The position numbers and the translations under genes are program-made. A stretch of 64,000 nucleotides of DNA from NCBI GenBank assembly GCA_037447655.1, contig JBBHKE010002590.1, forward strand, positions 62,001-126,000, given 5' to 3'. The notes below the pieces were generated by a model, which saw nothing but the letters and a program-made list of their open reading frames with translations, did no database searches and was not told the origin of the DNA. Shown one piece after another: positions 1 through 10,488 of this stretch (the stretch's first letter is position 1; each line of letters opens with the position of its first letter). The stretch comes from Zygnema cylindricum. Lineage: Eukaryota > Streptophyta > Zygnematophyceae > Zygnematales > Zygnemataceae.

Positions 1-165
1 AACCCATCGAACAACTTTGATTTGCAAAATATTGTAACAACCAGTTAAAAAAATGTCGCGCTTGCGAACTTGGACCGTTAATAAAAAAAAAACAAATCAT
101 ACGGCCGGCGAAAGTTTAGGGTAACAAAACTGCGAGAACCACATGTAAATAAAATTGTTGCGTGC
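1..165 (+). repeat. Dispersed repeat R-A, copy 1 (cut by window edge)
   Basis: This segment matches 43050-43250 and 55395-55585 on the same strand, and 41165-41390 and 43845-44036 in inverted orientation. Shared blocks include the CGCGCTTGCGAAC-type core and the ACCACATGTAAATAAA block. No protein frame is conserved between copies. The family is not identified. Bases 166-317 show nothing recognisable. Confidence 0.7.
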
Positions 166-317
166 AATTACTATCTCACTTCACTTTCTTCACTTGATCA
201 ACTTTGGATGTGCTGATATACCTTTGGCCAGCGTACGGAAAAAATTGTGTTCTTAGGTTTGATATCGGTGCATCTACACTGTTGTCGATGCAGTAGGTTA
301 GGAATGGGGACAAATGG

Positions 318-1368
318 TGAAACTCTGAGACCTCTGTGGGTCCTCAAAGTAGGCAGCTCACACGAAGCCTTGAGGATAGCCTTGACCCAAATGTGTTTGA
401 CTAGTCTAGCACCCTGATAGACAAATGACTAACAAAACTTCAACCTAGTGAATGGAAGACTCCCTTGAGCCTGCGAGAAAAAAAATCAAGCAATTTGATC
501 CTCTGAGCAAAAAGTTACGGTTGGCTAAAGATGGCCTAAAATTACAAATGCACTCTGAGAGAGAAGTGGATACCTAAGTTTTGGCTAAGTCATAAACCCC
601 TCTCTAAACCCCCTTCTACTCATGTACAACACCAATCTTGCAACAGTACGGTACACAAAGGTACTCGGGCTCGAGTACTTTCTGTACGGCCACTGAACGG
701 TATGGCTAAGAAGTTGACGCTTCTCATATCTACACTTAATCTGGTGCCCTCCAAAAATGCCGCAAACGATTGTGTTTGCGCCACGTGTCCCTTGGTGAGG
801 TGGTAACCAAAAACCGCCAAGGTGACCATTCCGCGATGTCGGCTCCCTTAGTGGCCGTTCGATCAAAACCGAATTTTGATATTAGGCGTTGAAACAAATG
901 TGAGGAACATTTGTTTCGTGTGTTATCTTGGTTCGCACTATTTGTCCAACTGTGTCTATATGCTCTAGTCTGTTCTCTCAGTTAAATAGAATGGTCTACA
1001 AGTTAGTGTTTAAATAGCTATCATGCCCCATATATGTCAGCACATTTCCTAACCTATAGGACAATGCTAACAACTAATGGCTACTTTGACGGAAAAATAA
1101 GTACCAAGATAAAATCCTGGGTCTGTCCATCCTTTTTGGTAACTCTAACCTGGACTGCTCTCTGTCTCTCTGGAAAAGCCTAGGCTGCCATGGCTTTGAC
1201 TCCCTCGGCAGCCATGGCTTTGACTCCCTCTACAGTCTTCAGTGTCTGCGACAAGTGTGGGTACTTGAGAGAGGAGTAAGAGGTAGGCTACCTTTGCTTA
1301 TTTCTTGCATTTTATTTTACACAATTTAGACCTATAAAATACTTCTTAAAAAACCATGTATTTCTACA
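318..1368 (-). repeat. 3' LTR of element A (family 1, long form)
   Basis: In + coordinates the LTR opens TGAAACTCTGAGACC and closes ATTTCTACA, the reverse complement of TG...CA. Its length, about 1,050 bp, equals that of the other long family-1 LTRs. A purine-rich tract (CTCCCCTTATTTT on +) follows. A G-box CACGTG lies at 782-787; the same motif recurs at the equivalent place in most LTRs here. Confidence 0.85.
1047..1137 (+). other. Degenerate antisense tRNA-like module in LTR A
   Basis: This is the most decayed member of the set. A B-box-like GATAAAATCC occurs near 1108-1118 and a T5 run at 1133-1137. It lies antisense to the element. Confidence 0.4.
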
Positions 1369-1375
1369 CTCCCCT

Positions 1376-3432
1376 TATTTTCTATTCAATTTTTAATTTA
1401 AGGCCACATTTTTCTAAATAGAAAATGAATATAGGAAAGGGTACAGGTTTAGTCATCATACCTGCTACCATTTCACTATTTGGTCTGTATTCCAAACTAA
1501 TTATTTTGTTTTCTACTTTCTCTTTGACAAAACTGAGTCTAATATCCATGTGTTTTGCTTTGAAGTGGTGTTTGGGATTGGCATCAATGGCAATGGTTGC
1601 GTGATTATCACAAAAGATTTTCCTGCACACCACTTTTAAGATGGCCAAGCTCACCAAGCAAAGACTTGAACCACATTAATTCTTTTACAACATAGCAAGA
1701 GGCCATATACGCAGCCTCCATGGTGGACTGAGCAATAACCTTTTGCTGTTTGCTGCTCCAACAACAAGCCCCATCACCCACATACAACACATATCCAGTA
1801 GTATATCTCCTCATAAGATCATCCCCATTACTGGCATCCCTGTAAGTGGTGATGTCAGTGTTGTCCTTACCCAAATGCAACCATAGATCCCTAGTCCCTA
1901 TAAGATATCTAAGGACTCTCTTAGCTGCCTCTCTATCTCTTTTAGTGGGAGCATTCAAATTTCTACTAAACACTTCTATAGCTGCAGCCAAATCTGGCCG
2001 AGTACAATCCATAAAATAGATTAAGTTGCTCACTACTTGTTTGTAAGGAATAGTCTGCATGAACTTCTGCTCTTCAAGACGTAATTCATCATCCAAAATT
2101 ATTATGAAACTCTGAGACCTCCATAAGTCCTCAGAGTGGACAGCTTCCAAGAAGCCTCTAGGATAATCCTGACCCCTTTGTGTTTAAGCAAAAATAACTG
2201 CCACCCTGGCACACAAAAACTCTGACCAACCTGAGTTAAACTTATTACACTTCTATCTATGTCTCTCTCTACTTCAATTCCCAAAATATATATTGCCTCC
2301 CCCATATCCTTCCTTTCAAATCTACCTTTTAGATCCATTTTCAGTTTATTTTATTTTATCCATATACTTACTCAATAGAAACAAGTCATCAACATAAATT
2401 GCAATAAAAATGACTCCTTCCTCATCTTCAAACACATAAATTGAGTGATCTCAGCTGATCCGAATGTTTCCCAAACCTGTAAAAAACTCATCGAGCTTCT
2501 TGTTTTGTTGCCTCGACACCTGTTTCAGTCCATACGGAGATTTGATCAACCGTCATACCTTGCTCTCATCCCCTTGCTCCACAAATCTTTAGGGCTGTCG
2601 CATAAAAATCTCCTCTTCCAATTCTCCATGCAAAAAGGCCATTTTGATATCCATCGGGCGCTCCTCTATGTCTTTCGCTGCCGTCACACAGAGAAAAATA
2701 ATGACGGAGGGAAACCTGACGACCGGGGCAAATGTTTCCTCGTAGTTGTTTCATTCTTTCTGGGTAAATCCTTTGGCCACTAAACAGGCCTTGTAGCACC
2801 GAATGGTGTTATCAGGGTTCTTTTTCAGTTTGAATACCCTTTTACACCTGATTCGTTTTCGGTCGGGTGGACAGTACACCAACTCCTTAGTATCGGCCGC
2901 CATAATTGAGGTCATCTCCTCATTAATGGCTGTTTTCTATCGATTTCTTCACAGTTCAATGCCTCTTTATAAGTTTGAGGTGCATCTTGATGAGATAGTT
3001 TGGTTACCTTGTTGTTGAATTGTTTTTTTTGTAGCCTTTTGCTGCTTTTCCTTCCTCCTTCAAAAATAGTCGTTGGAAAGGTGGCTGTCGTGGATTCTTT
3101 CTAGTGATTTGAGCTTCTCCCCTCTCCATTGGTTTCGGTTCAATTTCCACTTCCGCCTCTCGCCAGGTTGTCACTTAAGGTTCCACTGTTGGTTCCTTCT
3201 CGGTCTGATTTGTACCTGAAGATTATCATATTCTCAGAAACTTGGATAATTATGGAGCTCAAAGTCATCAGAATTTTCTTAATCAAATCTGATTTTAACT
3301 AATTTTGTATGCTTAAAGGGATCCACAGATTTCTCTATATTTTTAATTACTAGGTGCTTAACTAGAATTATATATTCCTTTCTCACATCATAAACTATAT
3401 ACCCTTTTACATCCTCATCATATTGTAGCAGA
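1376..3432 (-). pseudogene. Element A RNase H, reverse transcriptase and integrase C-terminus
   Basis: Read on the minus strand from high to low coordinates, the frames give the integrase C-terminal region, the linker, reverse transcriptase with the AIYVDDLF-type motif near 2375-2400, and RNase H with the KHMDIRLSF and MVAGMMTKPVP motifs. Several frameshifts and stops break it. One lesion is unusual: at about 2104-2231 a piece of the 3'-terminal part of the family's own LTR replaces the stretch between reverse transcriptase and RNase H. That is where sibling elements encode a Lys/Glu-rich linker of roughly 30 residues. The copy is certainly inactive. Confidence 0.85.
2104..2231 (-). repeat. 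LTR 3'-end fragment embedded in element A coding region
   Basis: The segment opens TGAAACTCTGAGACCTCC, exactly like the start (in + orientation) of the family-1 LTRs, and runs for about 128 bp of LTR sequence. Coding sequence resumes on both sides. Roughly 90 bp of expected coding sequence is missing at the same place, so this is a replacement and not a clean insertion. No target-site duplication is visible. Confidence 0.8.
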
Positions 3433-3782
3433 TAGTGTTGGGTATGGGGTAGTTTCATATCGCGATAATTTCGATATTCAATATATCGAATATCGATCGA
3501 GCAGATTCCTCGATATATCGTACCGGGACCAACATAAATTATCGCAATATATATCGCAAAAATTGCATATCCGTACAGTCAAAGTAAGGAAAACCGTACT
3601 AAAAAGCGTACGAAAAATCGTACGGATATTCCCCCCCTCCTCGGTTGGAAAAAAAATCTAAAATTTTCATTTTCGATATATCCTCGATACGATATACCGG
3701 CGATATATCGGCGATATATCGCGATAATTTGAAATTCGATATATATCGAATATCGGCAATGGGTCCTCGATACCCAACACTA
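3433..3782. mobile_element. hAT-type MITE H1 inside element A integrase
   Basis: Terminal inverted repeats TAGTGTTGGGTAT...ATACCCAACACTA are flanked by a perfect 8-bp duplication GTAGCAGA (3425-3432 and 3783-3790). The 8-bp duplication and the TAGTG/CACTA ends fit the hAT superfamily. The 350-bp interior is full of palindromic CGATATATCG units and has no transposase frame, so it is non-autonomous. The flanks are contiguous integrase sequence. Confidence 0.85.
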
Positions 3783-3790
3783 GTAGCAGA

Positions 3791-3916
3791 TATCCTAGTT
3801 TTTCGTTTACGGTCAAACTTCCTATTTGACCAATCTGTATGTAGACTGAACACTTGACTATCGAAAACCTTTAAGTGTGAAACATCTGGTTTTCGACCAG
3901 TCCATCTCTCATGTGT
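3791..3916 (-). pseudogene. Element A integrase fragment beyond the MITE
   Basis: On the minus strand this reads the conserved WTGRKP motif region of copia integrase and then the equivalent of FSLDTDRSNWKLD. It ends at 3916, where LTR sequence of element B begins. It carries substitutions relative to P1 and P2 at the same site. Confidence 0.75.
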
Positions 3917-4809
3917 AGTCTAGACTTCCCTGAGTTCGTAGCAAAATATAATCAATGAAAACGCCCAACCAGGAGATTAATTATTAAGTGGCAAAGATGA
4001 CAATATTTATACAAGCTCATTGGGAGAGAGGCGGCTACTTCCTCAATCGTATAAGTCATAATCCCCTCTCACAACCCCTATCTATTGATGTGCAAACCAA
4101 TCAGAGAACTGTAAAATACAGAAAGGTTCCATGGCCGATGTACTTTTTGTACGGCCTATGTACGAGAGGGCCATGGGGTGGACGCCTGTCATCTATATAC
4201 TTGTTCTCATGCTATCTAGGATTCCCGCTTTCTAATCTTATCGTGCCACATGGCTCTAAGTCATGTCACGCATGAAAACTGCCAAAGCGGCTATTTTGAG
4301 ATCTCGACGTTGATACGTGCAGTCGGATCTATACCGGTTTATAATATTAGCCGTTTAAAACAAATGTGTGGTAAATTTGTTTCGTGCGGGTTCTGGTTTG
4401 TACTATATTACAACAAGTGTCTATGCTTGCTATCTATAATTTTGTTAATCGGATTAATGTTCTTTAGCACTATTTAAGTAGAAGTTAAACCCTATATAAT
4501 CTAACAAACTTCTACAACATATGGGTTAAAGCTAACGGCTACGTCTGGCTCTACCGGTAGAGGGTTCGATTCCTGCCGGACTCAACCTTTTTGTTAAGTG
4601 TGACTTATGTTACTCTACAGACCTGCGTGTGTAGCTAAGGCAGCCATAGCTCCACCACAGGCAGCCAAGGTAGCCATGGCTCCACCACTCTCCCTCTCAC
4701 CTTTAATGACTATAACAAGTATAGGAGCCAGAGAGAGAAGTTGGAGGCACACTACTTGTGCTTTAATCTATTAAGACGTAGAAAATACCCCCTAAATCTA
4801 CTAATTTCA
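3917..4809 (-). repeat. 3' LTR of element B (family 2, truncated)
   Basis: It matches 22250-23127 throughout, including the segment around the tRNA-like module. The first ~110 bp present in the other LTR are missing at the junction with element A. It ends in AATTTCA and is followed by the purine tract (CACTCCCATTATTTT on +). Confidence 0.8.
4515..4592 (+). other. Antisense tRNA-like module in LTR B (3')
   Basis: An A-box-like ATGGGTTAAAGC is followed by a perfect B box GGTTCGATTCC (4563-4573) and, 14 bases later, a T5 run (4588-4592), a potential Pol III stop. The acceptor stem does not pair well. It is antisense to the element. Confidence 0.6.
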
Positions 4810-4814
4810 CACTC

Positions 4815-5005
4815 CCATTATTTTTTAGTCTAATTTTATTTTTTCTTTTCATCCACACTTTTCTCTACAATATTTTAACTTGGGAGATGGAACAGGTTTG
4901 GTCATCATATCAGCCACCATTTCCCCATCACCTCTATACACAAGATTCACAATTTTGTTTTCAACCTTATCTTTTACAAAACTTAATCTTATGTCCATAT
5001 GTTTG
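4815..5005 (-). pseudogene. Element B RNase H C-terminus, left of the P1 insertion
   Basis: The minus-strand frame encodes the KHMDIRLSF-type and MVADMMTKP-type motifs of copia RNase H. It is interrupted at 5005 by P1 and resumes at 10489 in the same reading phase after the GTTTG duplication. Confidence 0.85.
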
Positions 5006-5570
5006 TGCAAAAATTAATGGTCTTCTAAAGTATTTTCTAGGTCTGAATAGAAATAAGAAAGAAGCCGAGGCAGTCTACCTCTAACTTCTCTCTCCAACTT
5101 CTCAAACTTGTCGCGGTCATTGAGAAATTGGAGAGGGAGCTAGAGCCATGGCTACCTAGGATATCCAGAGGTTTACGGGAAAATATATTTTAGTTAGGGG
5201 TATAATTTACTAAAAGATATTGCCGGCGACAGGATTTGATCCTGGTACCTACCGGTAGGCATACAGCCGGTAGCCGGTTGCCTTAGCCGTTAAGTCTAGA
5301 AGTAGTGTTACGTATTGTGAGGTTTGATAATTATTTAAACATTTATACGTAGAAAAATTCATTTAACTATAACTGCTCAAGGGAGCAAATTCAGAGATTC
5401 TTTTTGCTATCGACTCAAGGGAGTCTTGTCTTCACAGGGGTGAAGTTTGTCACAGTTTTTGTCTGCCAGGGTGGCAGTTATTTTTGCTGAAACACAAATG
5501 GGTCAGGGTTATCCTAGAGGCTTCTTGGAAGCTGTCCACTCTGAGGACTTATGGAGGTCTCACAGTTTCA
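5006..5570 (+). repeat. 5' LTR of P1 (short form)
   Basis: It starts TGCAAAAATTAATGG and ends CACAGTTTCA. It keeps the left third and the leader/U5 part of the long LTR but not the ~485-bp middle. The LTR runs straight into GTTATGGGCCCACC, one G short of the primer site in P2. Confidence 0.9.
5212..5300 (-). other. Antisense tRNA-like module in P1 5' LTR
   Basis: On the minus strand an A-box-like TAGACTTAACGGCTAAGGC is followed by a B-box-like AGGATCAAATCCTG and a T4 run (complement of 5212-5215). It is antisense to the element, like every other copy. Confidence 0.6.
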
Positions 5571-5584
5571 GTTATGGGCCCACC
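5571..5584 (+). other. Primer-binding site of P1 (half-tRNA type)
   Basis: GTTATGGGCCCACC directly follows the LTR and complements the anticodon arm of plant initiator tRNA-Met, not its 3' end. It includes the ATG (5574) that begins gag. Confidence 0.75.
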
Positions 5585-8500
5585 CTCTAGGGTACCAATC
5601 TTTAATAGAACTGGCTTCATATACTGGGAAAGTATGATGATAGGAGTCTATGCGAAAAAAGGTTTTGGGGGATAGTGAGTGGACGGTTGGGGCGTCCACC
5701 ATGTCTTGGAATTCCTCCAGGGTTTGGAGGAAGCAGATTCACCAGAAAATAGGATCCACCTTCAACGGAGGAAACAAAAGAAGGAGAGGTGGTGGACAAA
5801 GGAAAGGAGAAGGAGGCGACCACACCAATGACAACTGGTTCGGCATTCATGTCACCTATTGCGAGGAACGAGGAGAATGATACTGAAACCTGGGACTTCA
5901 ACAATATGACGGCAAAGCACTTCATCCTACGCCATCTCACTCAAGGACTTGCATGTCCTCATTTGCAGGTAGAAAGGGCATCCGATCTTTGGATGGCTCT
6001 CATAGAGATGTACCGAAGTGGTACGATTCAGCAACAACAGTTGGCTGATCAGAAAGTTAAGGAGTATGTATACAAAGGGGGAAATATGTTGGATTTTTGC
6101 AATGAGCTTGCTACACTCTTCATGGAGCTAGAGAGTGCGGGTAAAGTTTTTAGTGAAAAAGAAAAAGTTAACTGTTTACTAATGAAGTTACCTGATGAGT
6201 TCGAGAACATAGTCAACCGTGTGCAGGACTTGCCGGACTCAAGGTGGATATGGAACTCAGTGGTAGGGATGATTCTCGTTCGAGAGAATACGATTGAGAT
6301 CCGAAGGGGAGGAAAGAGTGGCCAAGCCTTGGCAACAGCGACCGATTGGAGGAACAAGGATTCCCGGAAACCAGTCGGAAACTATGGGGGGAGGGAGCAG
6401 AAAAATCTGACTGACGAGTTCGGACCAAGGGCTCCCAAAGGTTTATGTCATTTTTGTAAGAAACCAGGGCACTATATGGCAGAGTGCACTAAGCTAACCG
6501 AGCTTCGGTTAAAGGAGGGGCAAACCGGTGGTACCCCGAGAAGAAAGAAAAAGGTCCTTGTAACAAAGGTACATGAGGCGGAATCCGAGGACGAGGACGA
6601 TGAGCTCCTTTTGGATGAGGAGTTGGAGGCGAAAAACAAGGTTGAAATACCACAAAGGCAGAAATGTGCTTACGAAGGATTGAAAGGTGAAGCAGGCTGG
6701 ATTGTAGATTCAGGTGCCTCCATGCACATGTGTAAGGATAGGCACTTGTTCACTAAGATAAGAAATATTCCCACCGTAGAGATAGAGACGGGGATGGGAG
6801 GATAGTCACCACTAATCTTGTAGGATCGGTAGATTTGAAAGTGTTAGTAAAAGGAAAGACATCCATAGTAACATTCTCCGATGTATTGTTTATTCCGGAG
6901 CTGAACAAAAACCTTATCTCTACATCCGTATTAGATGATAAGGGTTTTTTTACTAGCACTAGGGAAAGAGTCTTTACTGCTAGTTTTGAGGAGGATGTCT
7001 ATTTCATTGCTAAGAAAGGTAGCCATAGGATGTTTAGGCTGGTTTTAAGTAATGAAAAAAAGAAACTTTATTATGCTGGTGTTCATGATATTATGATCTT
7101 GCATAAGAGGCTGGGGCATGTGAATCTAGACAAGTTAAGAGAGATGAAAAAGATGGGAGTGGTGGAAGGGATTAAGTTTAGTGAGAATGATAATATAAGT
7201 GATTGTAGTGGATGTGCTCAAGGTAAAACACACAGATTACCCTTTCCTAAAACAGCCACCTATAAGGGAGAAAAAATTCTAGATCTAGTACACACAGATA
7301 TTTGGGGACCAGCTAAAGTGCCCTCACCGAGGGGGAAGAGATTTATGATGACTATCACTAATGATTGGTCTCGGTATTCCCGAGTGTATTTTTTGAAAAA
7401 CAAGTCCGAATTTGAGGATTGTTTTAGACAATATAAAGCATGGAGCGAAAAACTTCATGAAACTCCAATCAAGAGAATAAAGAGTGACAATGGTGAAGAG
7501 TATACTTCTAACCAGTTTGGGGATTTTCTGAGGGAAGATGGGGTCCAACACCAAAAGACAATTCCAGAAAACCCGGAACTGAATGGGGTAGCTGAACGAT
7601 TAAAAAAGACACTAAGTGATAATGCTAGAATTATGTTGTCAGATAAGAAGATAGGAAAAAGGTTTTGGGCAGAAGCAATGAACTGTGCTAATTATCTCAA
7701 AAATAGAGTTTTTACTTCAGCTATAAAAGATCAAACACGTTATAAGAGATGGACAGGCCGGAAACCAGACTTATCTCACTTAAAGGATTTCGGCAGTCAA
7801 GTATTCAGTCTAGATACAGATCGGTCTAACTGGAAGCTAGATCCTAAAGGAAAACCGGGATACTTATTAGGATATGATGAGGATGTTAAAGGATATAGAG
7901 TTTATGATCTAAAAAGAGAAGATATAATCTTAGTAAAGCATCTAGTAGTTATGGATGAAGGAAAGTCTGTGGATCCCTTCAAATATACAAAGTCAGTAAA
8001 AATCAGATTTGAGTCAGAAAATTCCGATGACTTTGAGCTCCCTAACAATCCGGGTTTTAGAGAAGATGACATTCTTGCAGATACAAATCAGACCGAAAAG
8101 GACTCGGCTGTGAAAACTCCAGTGACAACTCTACCCGAAGCGGAAGACGTGGTGGAAATTTATTTGGAATCAAGGGATAGGGGAGAAGCCGAGTTTGTTC
8201 GAAAGAATCCACGAGAACCATCTATTCCGGCCTCAGATTTTGAGGGGGGAAGGAGAAGTAGCAAAAGACTACAAGAAAAACAGGTTAATAACAAGGTAAC
8301 TAAACTATCTCATCAAGATGAACCTCAAACTTATGGAGAGGCGATGACTTGTCGAGAAAGAAATCGGTGGAAGACAGCCATCAATGAGGAGATGGCCTCA
8401 ATTACGGCAGCCGATTCTTGGGAGCTGGTGGATTGTCCACCTAACCGAAAACCAATCGGTTGTAAGTGGGTTTTCAAATTAAAACTGAACCCAGATAACA

Positions 8501-9905
8501 CAATTGAGCGCTACAAGGCCCGATTAGTGGCAAAGGGATTTACACAAAAAGAGGGAATTGACTACGAGGAAACCTTTGCCCCGGTGGTCAGATTTCCCTC
8601 CGTCCGCATACTTCTCAGCTTCGCAGCAGCGGAAGACATGGAAGTGCACCAGATGGACATCAAGACAGCCTTTTTGCATGGAGAATTGGAAGAGGAGATC
8701 TTCATGCGACAACCTGAAGGGTTTGTGGAGGAAGGAGAGGAGAGTAAGGTATGCCAGCTGATTAAATCTCTTTATGGTTTGAAACAGGCGCCTCGACAGT
8801 GGAATAAGAAGCTTGATGAGTTTCTTACCGGTCTAGGATATATCTGGATCAGCTCAGATCACTCGATCTATGTTTTCGAAGATGAGGAAGGTTTTATATT
8901 TATTGCAATTTATGTTGATGATTTGCTTGTCTTAAGTAAATCAATGAAAAAAATTAATAAACTGAAAACCGATCTTAAGGGGAGATTTGAAATGAAGGAT
9001 TGGGGGAAGCAAAATATATTTTGGGAATTCAAGTAGAGAGAGACCGAAAAAGAAAAATTATAAGATTGACTCAAAAGGAAGCAATAGGGAACATGCTTGA
9101 AAAAATTCAAATGGATAAAACTAATAGTTGTACAACTCCAATGGAGTTGAAGAACGGAAGTGAGGGAAGTGAGGAAGAAGGAGTCATAGTCTTAGACGAG
9201 GAATTATCTCCTGAAGAACAGAAGTTTATGCAGACTATTCCTTACAGGCAAGTAGTGGGAAGTCTAATCTATTTTATGAATTGTACCCGTCCGGATTTAG
9301 CTGCAGCTGTAGAAGTGCTAAGTAGAAGTCTAAATGCTCCCACTAAGAGGGATTGAGAGGCATCTAAGAGAGTCCTTAGATATTTGATAGGAACTAGGGA
9401 TTTATGGTTGCATTTGGGTGGGGAGAATACTGACATCACTACTTGGAGTGATGCCAGTTATGGTGATGCTCCGATGAGGAGATGCACTTCTGGATATGTA
9501 TTATATGTGGGTGATGGGGCTTGCTGCTGGAGTAGCAAACACCAAAAAGGTATTGCTCGGTCCACTATGGAGGCTGAGTATATGCCCTCTTCCTGTGCTG
9601 TAAAAAAATTGATGTGGGTCAAGTCTTTGCTTGGTGAGCTTGGTCACCTTAAGAGTGGTGTGCATAATTTATTTTGTGATAATCAGGCAGCAATCGCTAT
9701 TTTTGCCAATCCTAAACATCATTTTAAAGCTAAACACATGGACATTAGACTCAGCTTTGTTAGAGAGAAAGTAGAAAACAAAATAATCAGCTTAGAGTAC
9801 CGACCAGATAGTGAGATGGTAGCAGATATGATGACCAAACCTGTGCCTTCCCCTAAGCTAATTTTCTGCAGGGAAAAGTGTGGTCTGAAATTAAAGATTG
9901 ACTAG
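5574..9905 (+). pseudogene. P1 gag-pol polyprotein, multiply broken
   Basis: Order of domains: gag N-terminus (MGPPSRVPIF); retrotransposon gag core (to ~6400); CCHC knuckle CHFCKKPGHYMAEC (~6448-6490); aspartic protease with DSGA (~6709-6720); integrase with HKRLGH...CSGC zinc site and the D, D, E residues (HTDIWGP, KSDNGEEY, NGVAER); reverse transcriptase with YVDD (~8911-8922); RNase H ending at 9905. Lesions seen: a 1-nt loss near 5650, an in-frame TAG at 5750-5752, a 1-nt loss near 6788, a frameshift near 9000, and a TGA near 9354 where siblings encode Trp. Inactive as it stands. Confidence 0.92.
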
Positions 9906-9918
9906 AAAATAAAGGGAG
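9906..9918 (+). other. Polypurine tract of P1
   Basis: AAAATAAAGGGAG lies just before the 3' LTR and would prime plus-strand synthesis in a copia element. Confidence 0.8.
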
Positions 9919-10483
9919 TGTAGAAATTAATGGTCTTTTAAAGTATTTTCTAGGTCTGAATAGAAATAAGAAAGAAGCCGAGGCAGTCTACCTCTAACTT
10001 CTCTCTCCAACTTCTCAAACTTGTCGCAGTCACTGAGAAATTGGAGAGGGAGCTAGAGCCATGGCTACCTAGGCTATCCAGAGGTTTACGGGAAAATATA
10101 TTTTAGTTAGGGGTTTAATTTACTAAAAGATATTGCCGACGACAGGATTTGATCCTGGTACCTACCGGCCGGCATTCAGCCGGTAGCCGGTTGCCTTAGC
10201 CGTTAAGTGTAGAAGTAGTGTTACGTATCGTGGGGTTTGATAATTATTTAAACATTTATACGTAGAAAAATTCATTTAACTATAACTGCTCAGGGGAGCA
10301 AATTCAGAGATTCTTTTTGCTATCGACTCAGGGGAGTCTTGTCTTCACAGGGTTGAAGTTTGTCAGAGTTTTTGTCTGCCAGGGTGGCAGTTATTTTTGT
10401 TGAAACACAAAGGGGTCAGGGTTATCCTAGAGGCTTCTTGGAAGCTGTCCACTCTGAGGACTTATGGAGGTCTCAGAGTTTCA
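9919..10483 (+). repeat. 3' LTR of P1 (short form)
   Basis: It starts TGTAGAAATTAATGG and ends CAGAGTTTCA. It carries the same internal ~485-bp deletion as the 5' copy and is followed by the GTTTG target duplication. Confidence 0.9.
10125..10212 (-). other. Antisense tRNA-like module in P1 3' LTR
   Basis: Same A-box/B-box arrangement as at 5212-5300, with AGGATCAAATCCTG and a T4 run on the minus strand. Confidence 0.6.
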
Positions 10484-10488
10484 GTTTG

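Larger units (their letters stand above)
318..3916 (-). mobile_element. Copia element A (family 1), 5' half missing
   Basis: This is a minus-strand Ty1/copia element. It keeps its 3' LTR (318-1368), polypurine tract, RNase H, reverse transcriptase and the C-terminal part of integrase. At 3916 it stops abruptly inside integrase, next to a truncated LTR of element B. A single deletion could have removed the rest of A and the end of B's LTR. The candidate target duplication at 313-317 (AATGG) cannot be confirmed because the other end is absent. A hAT-type MITE sits at 3433-3782. Confidence 0.85.
5006..10483 (+). mobile_element. Copia element P1 (family 1, short-LTR form) nested in B
   Basis: Both ends are complete: LTR 5006-5570 and LTR 9919-10483. 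They are flanked by GTTTG (5001-5005 and 10484-10488). The two 565-bp LTRs differ at roughly 20 sites by eye. Both lack the same ~485 bp present in the long LTRs (equivalent to about 30463-30950), so the deletion predates this insertion. gag-pol is present in full order but broken. Confidence 0.93.

Noticed and set aside
585-866. Frames in the LTR of element A
   Set aside because: LTR sequence without conserved frame in the other LTR copies at this position.
9919-10483. P1 3' LTR as a solo LTR separate from P1
   Set aside because: The matching GTTTG duplication spans both LTRs with gag-pol between them, so it is one element.
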